Origin: Cephalothrix spiralis
Taxonomy: Eukaryota; Nemertea; Palaeonemertea; Archinemertea; Cephalotrichidae
Direction of reading: 5' to 3'
Assembly (NCBI GenBank): GCA_032353305.1
Contig: JAUCNG010373039.1
Span: 1-11,466 of the forward strand
Length of the DNA stretch: 11,466 nucleotides
This document shows positions 1 through 8,588 of the stretch, piece by piece (position 1 is the stretch's first letter; every line of letters starts with the position of its first letter). The position numbers and the translations under genes are program-made. A model generated the notes under the pieces. That model had not been told where the DNA came from. It did not search any database and saw only the letters and a program-made list of their open reading frames with translations.

Positions 1-580
1 TCAAAGGCAATTCCTCACAAAATCAAGAGTATAACCCTTAATTTTCAAACTTTCCCTCGCTTCAGCTAAGGAGGGTAAAAGGCTTTAGCCTCCAGTATCA
101 GTAACATACACACATTTTGGTTCCTACTTTTTCTTTCCTACTTTTTCGGAGGACCAGAGTGGGTGGCCTGTACCAACAGATAAACCACAAACTGTCATAT
201 TTTCCCAATTTTTGAGGTTATTTTCAATTCAAAGCATTTAAAAATGATATTTTTCTCGTGATAAATAGATCTTTTAAAATTCATCATTTAATATTTTAAA
301 AAGATTTAAATTGTAGGTTGAATTTGAGATCTTTTACATTCCGTCTCATGTAAACACTTTTGTCATACCCCAAACAGAGCGATAATTAATTCATTCTATT
401 TGCCGCGATGTAGTGTAGCCTACCACTTCGTTAAAATAAATTAGAAATTGCCAAGATAGAGTAAAGGTGTGCTGTGATAATTTTGGCCCAACCTGGCCCA
501 ACTGTAATTATATAAATGTGTCTGTGTAATCGAATGATATTATAATCAAACGTACATCAGTTCGTTGTTTACCAGTCTGT

Positions 581-609
581 AATTCTTGGTTTGTCAATAC
601 CCAAGAATT
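581..609. repeat. Small perfect hairpin in intron
   Basis: AATTCTTGG at 581-589 is perfectly complementary to CCAAGAATT at 601-609, giving a 9-bp stem with an 11-nt loop. It lies about 140 bp upstream of the acceptor of the claudin-like exon. A hairpin of this size is common by chance in AT-rich DNA and no function is assigned. Confidence 0.4.
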
Positions 610-622
610 TTATGAAAATATT

Positions 623-644
623 TGACCGTGACCTTCAATGACCT
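623..644 (-). promoter_or_regulatory. Cluster of nuclear-receptor-like half-sites (DR4-like)
   Basis: TGACCT occurs at 629-634 and 639-644, separated by 4 bp, with a one-off copy TGACCG directly before them at 623-628. On the minus strand this reads as two AGGTCA half-sites in direct-repeat-4 spacing, the arrangement bound by some RXR heterodimers. The 629-637 copy also fits an extended TNAAGGTCA monomer site. The match is purely by sequence. It lies in an intron, and half-sites this short arise often by chance. Confidence 0.2.
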
Positions 645-748
645 GTCTTTAAAGTGAAAGTCTAAAAAAGTCATATAATACATATTCATTGCATATTATA
701 TACATGTACATAATTTTACATATATATAGATATCTTCTAATTTTTCAG

Positions 749-1086
749 CCATTTTGCAGATCATTGCTCTTTTGATCTTTGGAATTTTAAGTGAAGATCG
801 TCTGTGGATGCCCAGACCAGATATGTGTCACCTCTCATGGTCATTTATCTTCGGTGTATTCGGCTCATTCATTACCATTGCCGCTGGATTCATGTTTTTG
901 ATTGAAAGCAAAATACTATGGAAGAAATACAAGAGAGATACCCTACTGCCGGCAGCTGACGAAGAACCTGGTTATGCCCCTCAATATGGATACCAGCCTC
1001 CTCCCCAGTATGGACACCAACCTGAATATGGTCACCAAGGTTACCAACCTCGTTCACAAGGTTACGGAAATGAAACATCAGCTTAA
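749..1086 (+). CDS. Terminal exon of a claudin/PMP22-superfamily-like four-TM protein
   Basis: This is a 3'-terminal exon: an acceptor CAG at 746-748 follows a pyrimidine tract, and TAA lies at 1084-1086. The first two bases complete a codon split by a phase-1 intron, then 111 residues follow. Residues 1-13 are hydrophobic (end of TM3). Residues 14-29 form a short loop with one Cys (C26). The SWSF signature at 29-32 leads into TM4 at about 31-51, followed by the basic segment KILWKKYKR, as expected at a membrane-cytosol boundary. The layout and the W-S-F entry into TM4 fit the PMP22/EMP/MP20/claudin superfamily. These proteins act in cell junctions, as channel subunits or in membrane organisation, but which of these applies here is unknown. 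Residues 73-106 form a Tyr-Gly-Gln-Pro-rich tail with YGYQ and two YGHQ repeats and a PPQY motif (84-87) of the WW-domain-ligand type. The tail lacks the usual claudin C-terminal YV. A synaptophysin/synaptogyrin-like (MARVEL) protein, which also has YG-rich tails, is the main alternative. The N-terminal part lies outside the window. Confidence 0.72.
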
Positions 1087-1307
1087 AGAAATTATTATAC
1101 ACAGTCGGTAAAATGTTTGGAACTATCAAATTTTCTATTTTTTCAAATCTCAAGTAGGCCCATTTAGATACCAAAATTCAGACTTGGAATTGTTCATAGA
1201 GGGTACTAATTTATAGTCTTAAGCCTCCATTCTAGTATAGAGAATCATGGTATACCTTCCTCCGGTCTATAGAAAATTTGTGAATTCATCAAAATATTGG
1301 AAATAAA
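1087..1307 (+). other. 3' UTR of the claudin-like gene
   Basis: This AT-rich non-coding stretch runs from the stop codon to the first AATAAA. No strong secondary structure or conserved element stands out. Its length of about 220 bases is plausible for an invertebrate 3' UTR. The true end depends on where cleavage occurs. Confidence 0.5.
1302..1307 (+). terminator. Poly(A) signal AATAAA
   Basis: A canonical AATAAA lies 216 bases after the stop codon of the plus-strand exon. T/G-rich sequence at about 1352-1375 could serve as the downstream element. It is the first exact hexamer on this strand after the stop, so it is the most likely cleavage signal, although AATAAA is frequent by chance in DNA this rich in A and T. 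Confidence 0.55.
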
Positions 1308-2156
1308 TGTTTTCTAACATGCTTACCGATACCTTATTAATTTAAAAGGGGATTTTGTAATATGTGTACAACCTGTAATATTTACTTTATGGAGCAGTGA
1401 TAAAGTATATAATTTTTCTCATCCTAAAAACCAAAGAGTGAATTTTTCAGGAAATAAGAAAATTATCTATATCGGTTAAACCGTAAAAATGGGTTTATTA
1501 GAGACTTGCGCATAGGACTAACGGATATTCATCCATTGACATAATAATTAGATAATTCTTATCGTAGTTTTTTAATTACATTTGGCGTTTTACAAGCGGA
1601 AAAATAATTTTGCCGAAACCTTAGTTGTAATCTGAGTAATGGTTGACGGCTTAAATTCCCGAACCCTAACTGTTAGATCATATACCCGGTAAGCTTTTTT
1701 GGCCATTTTGCAAAAATTTAGTTATGATTTTATACAATATATTTAAGCCGATATGTAAGCCGATTTTTTGATTCATCATTTTAAAGTTCACAGAATGAAC
1801 AGTTTTCTTACATATATTAAATAAATAAACTGAATATTTTTGATAATTACACCGTCCTTGCGATCTCAAAGATAGTTTTATAAATAAATTTTGAAACATT
1901 CCGCAAACTTTTAACTCACTTACGTCCAAAAATATTTACTTAATAAGTTTTGATTACAGCAGATGGTAATAAAAGTTAAACATCTTTCTTCAGATTAAAC
2001 ATTAAGACACCTTTTAAGGTATAATTTTTCTTTTTTAAATGCCAGAAAAAAGTATTGTATTTATTCATAAAATAGGTTTAGAACCCATAGATGTAAATAG
2101 TCTATATTTAAATAGTATTGTATATACATTTTATACCAATGATACACAATGTGTAC

Positions 2157-2173
2157 TATATATATATATATAT
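2157..2173. repeat. (TA)8 microsatellite
   Basis: An uninterrupted TA run of 17 bases in AT-rich intergenic DNA. It is likely polymorphic and no function is implied. Confidence 0.8.
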
Positions 2174-2806
2174 TGAAATTTAGTAAGCTTAAGATGCTTA
2201 GTATTTTATAAAATATTAATTGATAATTGGTGATGTAAATGTCTTTTAAATTATTTTTCTATAAATATCCAGTTACTGTATCGATTCTTCTTTCATTTAA
2301 ATATATGAAATGAAAGCTGATAGTTAAGATTTGATTGCAATTCAATGCCATTCTCATAAAATATCATTCTTCTCGCATCGCTGTTAAATTTTGTTTACCT
2401 ACAATTTCAACTAGTTGAGAGATATCGAGATTAGCATTGGGGACAAGATGATAAAATATATTATCTTAAAAATATGACCCTCTCCTTAAAAATGTCATGA
2501 AATCTTTAATATGTCATAAAATCTTGCAAATAATCATTTACATAATTAGAATATAATAAAATTAGATGATTAACTGGATACAAAAATGAATAATGTTTTT
2601 AATGATTTCTGATTAATTATATTTTTTATTTCCTAGCTTCGCTCGGCTCGCTATCAATAATCGTGTTTTTGTGCTAGAGGGTGCGTAAAAATATAAAGAA
2701 ATCCTACAGGTATCCTCTAGATAATATTTTTTTATTTATGTACATGTATTTAATATTATAAAAAAAGTCTTAAATATCAATGATATTAGGATTTTTAATA
2801 ACTAGT

Positions 2807-2807
<1 letters not shown>

Positions 2808-2840
<33 letters not shown>
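2808..2840. repeat. (AGT)11 microsatellite
   Basis: Eleven perfect AGT units (33 bases) are preceded by an imperfect extension (CTAGTA). Perfect trinucleotide runs of this length mutate by slippage, so the locus is probably variable in length between individuals. It is not in a coding frame. Confidence 0.95.
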
Positions 2841-2841
<1 letters not shown>

Positions 2842-3550
2842 TTTAATGAATGCTTTTAATTTATATTAGAATACTTTTTTATACTTCAAATAATGCATTC
2901 CAAGATCGATTCCGTTCCATATTTATACACAAAATAATAATAATAATGCCAATTTCTATAATTGATGTATACTCTAATCAATATTATAATGTATTCTTTT
3001 ATTTATATATAATAAGTATATTATTGGCTTGTATAATTTGTATTTCGATCATGATATTTATTAATTAAGGCCATCATTTTAGTCTACAGTCGTACAGCTG
3101 ACAGGTATTAATATTATCGGAATAAATTTCCTTGCTATTAATTATGACTTTTTTATATGTTTTGTTTGGTCAAGGAGTAAGCTTTCAATGCATGGCTAGA
3201 ACAGATTGGAGATTCTTAATCAGCAATAACTTACCCAAAATTATTCTTAACTTATTAAACCATAATTTTCAAAAAGCTGAAGTAGCAATATATTTCCGAT
3301 ATCTTGTTAAAGGTGCAGTAAATTGTAAACAATAATATTAGAACATTAATTACATTTATCAACAATACTGGCCTGCCTACAGTAATAGTTATGTTGAGTT
3401 CATGTATCATTTGGATATATTTTCATCATCCTTAAAAGTACTACTGAATTGCTACAAATGTAAGAGAAAGCAAATAACTAACTATAATTTTTGATAACAT
3501 ATTAGGGGAAGGGAACCAGGTAGATCACTGGAGTCACATGTTTATAAAAG

Positions 3551-3752
3551 ACTAGTTTTTTCGACATTTTCAAATACTGAAAATTGTTTTCTTGGTGTTT
3601 AAGACACTCGTCTTCAAAAATTTATTAAGTCAAAATTTCAATAATAAATTATTTGAAATTTTGACTTATTAAATTTTCGATCACAATACAGATTAATGGT
3701 GTCTAAAACACCCCGTAAATGATAAGTCGAAATTTCCTACCTTCGGACTAGT
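3551..3752. mobile_element. Degenerate foldback (MITE-like) element
   Basis: Four blocks occur in the same order, inverted, on both sides of a centre near 3647. ACTAGT is at 3551-3556 and 3747-3752. TTCGAC is at 3560-3565, with GTCGAA at 3726-3731. GGTGTTTAAGACAC is at 3594-3607, against GTGTCTAAAACACC at 3699-3712. The inner 25-mer at 3617-3641 pairs with 3653-3677 with one mismatch and an 11-base loop. Spacing between the outer blocks differs between arms, as in an old non-autonomous element carrying many indels. No coding capacity is present. Target-site duplications and exact ends could not be identified, so the limits are approximate. A hairpin that arose without transposition is the alternative. 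Confidence 0.55.
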
Positions 3753-4058
3753 GAACCCTTTCTGTTTTCTGCTCCGATAGACTGCAACTTTAAGAGGGGA
3801 AAGACATATCTCATATAGCCGAGGCGTGAAAACCAAAAAAAATGATATTCTAATATGGGTAACATAACATCAAATCTTGCAACCGCATCATTGTTCACTT
3901 TTCGATTCATACATTTTGATGCTCACAGTGTCCCTAAACGTGTATCAAGTTTCATTTTGGGGCACAACTCTAATTCTTTGTGAAAATGTTAGCTGATAAC
4001 ATACTCTTTCCTGATACGACTTTTTTTTAAATAGCTTAACTGGCTACTTTTTGAGAAC

Positions 4059-4097
4059 TGCGCATGCGCTGTCAAGTTTTAGGGTTGCGCATTCGCA
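4059..4097. promoter_or_regulatory. Two NRF1-like sites, left arm
   Basis: TGCGCATGCGCT at 4059-4070 and TGCGCATTCGCA at 4086-4097 each differ at one base from the NRF1 consensus YGCGCAYGCGCR. They sit 27 bases apart, start to start, in the left arm of the foldback element. Binding is inferred from the consensus alone. Confidence 0.4.
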
Positions 4098-4310
4098 AAA
4101 CTAAGATCTTTGTACCAGAATTTGTTAATTTCTATCTGTCCGTAATACAAATGTATGACCTAAAAGTAGCCGTTTAATACAAAAATGGATATTTAAATTG
4201 CTTATATCTCGAAAACGGCTAGTAATAGGTCATACATTTGTAATATTTGTATTACGGACAGATAAAAACATGCCCCAAAATAACAAATTGAGGTACAAAG
4301 ATTTTAGTTT

Positions 4311-4349
4311 TGCGCATGCGCAACCCCTAAACTCGACCGCGCATGCGCA
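4311..4349. promoter_or_regulatory. Two full NRF1-consensus sites, right arm
   Basis: TGCGCATGCGCA at 4311-4322 is a perfect 12-base palindrome matching YGCGCAYGCGCR. CGCGCATGCGCA at 4338-4349 also matches fully. They are 27 bases apart, mirroring the left-arm pair. CpG-rich 12-mers are rare against this AT-rich background, so their survival is notable. Whether a transcription factor uses them here is not shown. Confidence 0.45.
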
Positions 4350-6178
4350 GTTCTCAAAAAGTAGCCATATATTTCGAAACAGATTTGATTTTTTTAAATG
4401 AACTAATTGTCCTAATTGTCCTAGAAAAATTATTCAAACACCATGATAAGGAGGATTTTATACAGATGTTTGATTAATTATCTGAAAATTTCTTAAGCGT
4501 GGAAATTATTATCAAAAATTATAAAGTTTCGTTAAAGTCGGGCTCTTACTTATGACGGGTGTGGTTCGTTGATTCACTGCAACAGACAATCAGTTGGTGG
4601 GATGTTAATGAAACCTAACTTAGAGCTTACCTGCTCAAACTCACAAGGTCTCACAAATAGTAGGCTACTAGAATACAATTTAAAACTAAATATGAATTTT
4701 TGAGATAAGACAGAGAAATAAAAAAGAAAGGTTTTAATTTTCTTGGCTTTCTTTCTATCAATAGAAGGTCAGTGCACCAAATACCGAGTCAATACCGATC
4801 AATAAATATTACCAGCACATTAAAATGCCACACATCTTAAAAAAGAAAGAAAATTCATGAATTATAATTTCGTAAAAAGTAAAAGCTATTTATTTCAATA
4901 AAATGCATATATTTATGTGATATAATAAATAGAGTGTTTATACAATATTATCTTTAAAATATATTCAAAGGTGACGGTTATTAATAGGTCTTAAAGTAAA
5001 TAAATAATTTTTACTTGAAATTTGTTATAGCCCAAACCCAGTCAAACCTGAATTTATGACATTTATAGGTCTTTATAAACTCCCTAAAAACGTTTCCGTG
5101 TGCACGTGATGTTAAAATTTAACTAAATACTTTAAATACCGATTTGAAATTTTGCTGGTCTCTCGTCTCTGGTCTAAAGGTTAAAAAACAAAAAAAATAC
5201 AAAAAATATAAAGCCCTTATGTATATCTGTGGATTTCTAGAACAGATCATCAAAAGAAGCTAGATGCATAGTGAATTATAAAGATATTACCAATATAACT
5301 CGCCAGTCCCTCCCCCAAAACGCTATGTCCAGTTATGTACTATTCGATTCTCGATAGGAGGGTCAAACTTTGGAAATACCATTTAGCAAATTTATTTGTA
5401 ATAAAATTAACATATCTTAAAACAAGCAAGTTATTAAGGCAGTGTAGAATAAGCCAGCAAAAGTGTATCAAATTCAAAGACAGTTTTAGTCACTAAACCA
5501 TAAAAAGTTTTTGTGACAATTATTCATGATCTCATAATGAATAATGATCATCGTTGAATAATAAAGTAGATAAATATTTGAAATATCGTTCATTAATTAA
5601 AAGATGGGAAAACAATACATAAATCTCTATAATGATGCTATGATAATAAAATAAATCATTATTTTAAATGTGTTATGAGATTCAAAATCAGATCTAGGTA
5701 ATACCAAGGATACCTTAAAGGATGGTTAGTGGCTACCTGTGTGGTTTAGTTTTGCCGGCATTTGGTGATCTTTTTTTGTCATAATTTGAGATTAATGCTT
5801 ATAACGTATATCACAAGATGCAAAAAAAATAATTTTCTGTCATTCAATTTAGATACGGATACCCCATCCTATTAAAACATCAATCATTGAATAACACATT
5901 TATTCATTTTCAAGAGATAAGAAATATCATAAAGAAAAAATGCTCTTATTATGCATTTTGTTTGTTTTTTACTTGTTTGGATATTCGGAATAAAATGTTT
6001 TTTTATTATTCAATTAGATAAATAACTCCAACAATTTACATTCCATATTCAATTTTTAGTAAATGCACCCTCTCTGTATGACACAAGTTCATTTTACTTT
6101 AAATAGCACATATAATTATTAACCCATAACTAAAACAGTATTTTAGTGGACGAATTAATGGAATTAAAAGTAAAATAT

Positions 6179-6198
6179 TAAATAAGTTTTCTTATTTA
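6179..6198. repeat. Perfect 8-bp hairpin with T4 loop
   Basis: TAAATAAG and CTTATTTA flank a TTTT loop, giving a tight perfect hairpin. Its AT-rich stem makes it weak and it could be chance. No neighbouring gene explains it. Confidence 0.4.
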
Positions 6199-6657
6199 TT
6201 TTAAAACCTCTAAAGATGTTTTTTATTTAAATAAAAGCCAACTCTGCCTTGAGTTGAATTTCAAACACTGTGTATATGGATAGTAGCAAACTTCAAGAAC
6301 TTAAGACCCATAATATTTAAGCTAATAAAATTATAACTAAATTTTGTGATTGCAAAATCCATTAAAGCTATTCCTAATAATCTTTTCACTAGAAGCGAAT
6401 TAAATTCATTTTCATGAATAATATCTATATTACACATTTCAACTCTAGTAAACTAGAAAATTAAAAAACTCTATGAATACAATAAAAAAGAATTTCGATC
6501 ATTGTTATAATTGTAGACTCAATAAGAGTCGTATGAACAACACAAATAAAGGCATAAAGAAATAAACAAATGTAACAAATAAACAAGTAACCAGTCCAAC
6601 TGCCACAGTTAATTAAAGTCATTAAAGGACGAAATGGAAGAAATACAAATTCTGAAT

Positions 6658-6714
6658 TTGAAATAACAAACTAGAAAAAGGACAAATTGACAAATTTGTG
6701 ATTTGTTATTTCAA
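6658..6714. repeat. 13-bp hairpin with internal palindrome
   Basis: TTGAAATAACAAA at 6658-6670 is perfectly complementary to 6702-6714. The 31-base loop contains the perfect palindrome ACAAATTTGT at 6690-6699. Weaker similarity continues outward (TCTG on both arms, with a short offset). It may be the remnant of a small inverted-repeat element, but no target duplication is visible. Confidence 0.45.
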
Positions 6715-7588
6715 GACAGAATAAAGAACAATCTTGGAATACAGAAAATATAATCTGAAGGTCAATAAACCGTATTCAATTCAAAAACTGATTTAAAAAT
6801 ACATGTTCATGTATATCTATATTTGTGGAAAATTTCATTAGATATACAAATGTCACGTACTTACAATTTTCAAAAATGCATGGCTTGAAACACCTAGAAA
6901 ACAATTGGTCAATAGAAAGCATAAAATGAGACTGAATCTTTTTATTTTTGGCGCTTTAAAATAGATCCACAAACCAACTATTGTTAAAGTGAATGAATGT
7001 CTTGAAGACCATTCTTATTTGAAATATTTTTGACATCAGAAAAAATTGAGTTTCAGTTTCATTTTCAGTACTCTAATCTTGCTATTGGATGCAATAACCC
7101 AATTCAGAGAGTTAAAAAACGGACGGAAGATCTTTTTTTTGACACAGTATTTAAAAAATAATAATTCAAAAATGGTTAAAAAACTTATGGAATGTATGAA
7201 TTATCTTTCAGTTTTTCAATAAGGTTAAAAATGCAATGGATAAATTTTAACTGTGGTTTTTATGCATAATATTTTTAAAGTGATTGTATTGAAAAATAGA
7301 AACAAATGCTATAAAAATGCCAATTAATTGATTGATTTATGTAGATATTATGAACTGCAATAAAAATTATTTTACCCTCAAACGTTTATCAATTTCCTTC
7401 AGATAAAATGCCCAACAAAAAGCTTTAACGAAGTTAATTAAAGAACTAACTCTCTAATTTCATTAGATTAGATGTCTTAATTTAGTGTTTAAAATATTTT
7501 TACAGAATAATTACCTTTAAAAGCGAGAAATAAATTTGAACAGCGATTAATGTATTTTTCCTATGAATTCCCTTTTTGTTTCAAAATA

Positions 7589-7594
7589 TTTATT
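7589..7594 (-). terminator. Poly(A) signal AATAAA for the minus-strand gene
   Basis: This is the first exact AATAAA on the minus strand after the stop codon at 7863-7865, giving a 3' UTR of about 270 bases. A variant ATTAAA at 7803-7808 lies only about 55 bases after the stop and could be used instead. Neither is followed by a clearly G/T-rich downstream element. Confidence 0.4.
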
Positions 7595-7862
7595 AAAGGC
7601 CAATAACTTCAATAAATATAACCTAGAAAACTCTAAAACATAACGCTAACAAAAATAGCATAATATTCTATCTACAGAATTTTTGTTTCTTAAATATTAT
7701 TTATCACGAATAAAAACTGTTCTACATTACAATTACCATGAAAAACTGCCAATATTCTCAACTTTTAAAAGAAATATTGCCGTAAAATAGTTAAAAGTGA
7801 AATTTAATCGGAATAAATTAGTTTCCCTAAAATTTAGTTATACTTGAAATGGAATCATTGCC

Positions 7863-8328
7863 CTAAAATTCAGTAACTCGAGGGGAATCTTCTTCCCCTA
7901 TAAACGAATGCATAAAAGGGGCACCAGAGGTTACTGTGGCAGCTGGAGGGGCTCTAATATTATCATTATCACTTTCTGAATTTAGACCATTTTCTTCAAC
8001 CATAATATTCGTTGGTTTGCTCTCAGTCAAGATATTTTGACTATCATCTTGTCCTGATTTACTAAAAACAGGATTTTCGAAACTAGTTTCCTTTTTCTTG
8101 TCCCTTTTGTGTTTTTTATCTCTCTTGTGTTTCTTTCTCCGTTCCCGTTCCTCTTTTTTACTTTCTTCAATCACTTCCGGTTGGGTCAAAGGTTCAAGGG
8201 CAGCTTTTTCGTCATTGAGGGGCAACACCTTACGGTGCATTTCGTTGTCAGAATTTTGAAGAGGTGAATAATGAGTCATTCCTATATCATCAGCATCATT
8301 TACATTTGGTGGGTGTGAAACTTCACTT
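7863..8328 (-). CDS. Terminal exon: disordered tail with basic block, NPxF and PDZ-ligand-like end
   Basis: On the minus strand a pyrimidine-rich acceptor (TCTTTTTTCAG, ending at 8329) precedes the exon. The first base completes a codon split by a phase-2 intron. Then 154 residues run to TAG at 7863-7865. The open frame extends a few codons into the intron, but no ATG supports a start there, so this is a 3'-terminal exon. The protein is polar and probably disordered. Residues 54-62 are acidic/basic mixed. Residues 63-79 are almost all Lys/Arg with the hexamer KKHKRD repeated twice. FENPVF follows at 83-88 (NPxF, resembling NPxY-type endocytic sorting motifs). Acidic Ser/Asn-rich sequence occupies 110-123, and the last residues are RVTEF. 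T-E-F at the C-terminus fits a class I PDZ ligand (S/T-x-hydrophobic). NPxF plus the PDZ-like end suggest the cytoplasmic tail of a membrane receptor or cadherin-like protein. The basic block could instead be a nuclear localisation signal. I do not recognise the family. The composition is far from what chance AT-rich sequence would encode, which supports real coding. Confidence 0.65.
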
Positions 8329-8463
8329 CTGAAAAAAGAGATAATTGGGTTCAAGATAAATTGTCATTCCATATCAAATAGATCAATTCGATGACCCTAA
8401 GTTAATCTGAATATTATTATATTCACCCACAATCCGGCACGATACGAGCCAAATCCGATTCAA

Positions 8464-8588
8464 TTTTTTTTTAAATCAATACTTGAGATTTTTGGTGAAA
8501 ATATTTGAGGATCCGGCTGGAATTGAACACGCGATCTTGGAATATCTATACAGATTGACCGCTTTTACTAGCTGCGCTATCGAGCTGT
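8464..8588 (-). mobile_element. tRNA-derived SINE or tRNA retropseudogene with poly(A)
   Basis: On the minus strand, bases 8588 to about 8509 resemble a tRNA. The pol III A-box-like TAGCGCAGCTAG is at 8579-8568 and the B-box GTTCAATTC (fits GWTCRANNC) is at 8528-8520, about 40 bases apart. The D stem is partly intact (GCGC against GCGG), but the T stem pairs at only three of five positions and the anticodon stem is poor, so it is not a working tRNA. No TTTT interrupts the head. A short unrelated segment follows, ending in A9 (8472-8464), as in a short SINE or a retrotransposed tRNA. Target-site duplications were not found. It has the same orientation as the host gene and sits about 135 bases upstream of its last acceptor. 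Confidence 0.6.

Larger units (their letters stand above)
1..748 (+). other. Intron 5' of the claudin-like terminal exon
   Basis: This AT-rich stretch ends in a pyrimidine tract and CAG at 746-748, so its right end is intronic for the plus-strand gene. I could not confidently place any upstream exon here. The short open stretch near 117-182 has no convincing paired splice sites and no family match. The first three transmembrane segments of the protein must therefore lie mostly or wholly to the left of the window. Small features inside it are a 9-bp hairpin, a tandem 10-mer at 484-503 and a cluster of nuclear-receptor-like half-sites, listed separately where useful. Confidence 0.6.
1308..3550. 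other. Intergenic AT-rich DNA without recognisable genes
   Basis: Open frames of 67 to 83 codons exist here (minus 1678-1929, plus 2850-3068, plus 3132-3335). They are dominated by I, F, Y, L, N and K, begin without good context, and show no splice-site framing or family motif, so I treat them as chance. The stretch contains two microsatellites, a 9-bp hairpin at 2290-2298/2308-2316, and a short CpG-rich string at 2636-2651 that looks like a repeat remnant. Nothing else is supportable. Confidence 0.5.
4041..4367. mobile_element. Foldback/MITE-like element with long inverted arms and CpG palindromes
   Basis: The left arm (4041-4173) and right arm (4214-4367) are inverted copies around a loop of about 40 bases. 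The outermost 29 bases (4041-4069 against 4339-4367) match perfectly. The next stretch, through the shared CTTTGTACC segment, is nearly identical, and the arms end in AGTAGCCG/CGGCTAGT. The right arm is longer through a short internal duplication near 4239-4250 and a GCCCC-containing insertion at about 4262-4280. Four TGCGCATGCGCA-type palindromes are arranged symmetrically, two per arm. There is no transposase, so this fits a non-autonomous foldback element. An 11-base direct repeat, seven T followed by AAAT, lies outside it at 4022-4032 and 4389-4399. It could be a target duplication, but it sits 8 and 21 bases from the arm ends and may be coincidental. Confidence 0.75.
4368..7588. other. 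Intergenic AT-rich DNA without recognisable genes
   Basis: I see no exon, RNA gene or promoter that can be supported in this stretch of about 3.2 kb between the two convergent genes. It contains A-rich tracts (for example 5177-5200) and several small hairpins: a 9-bp stem at 5519-5527/5537-5545, and the structures at 6179-6198 and 6658-6714. Because both flanking genes point into it, no promoter is expected for them here. Confidence 0.55.

Noticed and set aside
117-182. Open stretch reading through a FGGPEWVACTN-like peptide, considered as an upstream claudin-like exon
   Set aside because: No convincing acceptor and donor pair frames it, the residues do not show the W-GLW-C-C pattern of the first extracellular loop, and a stop follows shortly.
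890-1174. 94-codon minus-strand frame opposite the claudin-like exon
   Set aside because: It is the antisense shadow of the plus-strand exon, which has the splice acceptor, transmembrane pattern and family signature.
2636-2651. CpG-rich GCTTCGCTCGGCTCGC string in AT-rich DNA
   Set aside because: It looks like a fragment of a dispersed repeat, but no boundaries or partner repeat are visible in the window.
2850-3068. 72-codon plus frame rich in hydrophobic residues
   Set aside because: The I/F/Y/N-rich composition is what AT-rich DNA gives by chance. There is no family motif, no splice framing and no supporting context.
3132-3335. 67-codon plus frame
   Set aside because: It is short, has no recognisable domain, and lies in a gene-free repeat-bearing interval.
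4198-4401. 67-codon plus frame
   Set aside because: It runs through the right arm of the foldback element and into its flank, so it is a by-product of the repeat.
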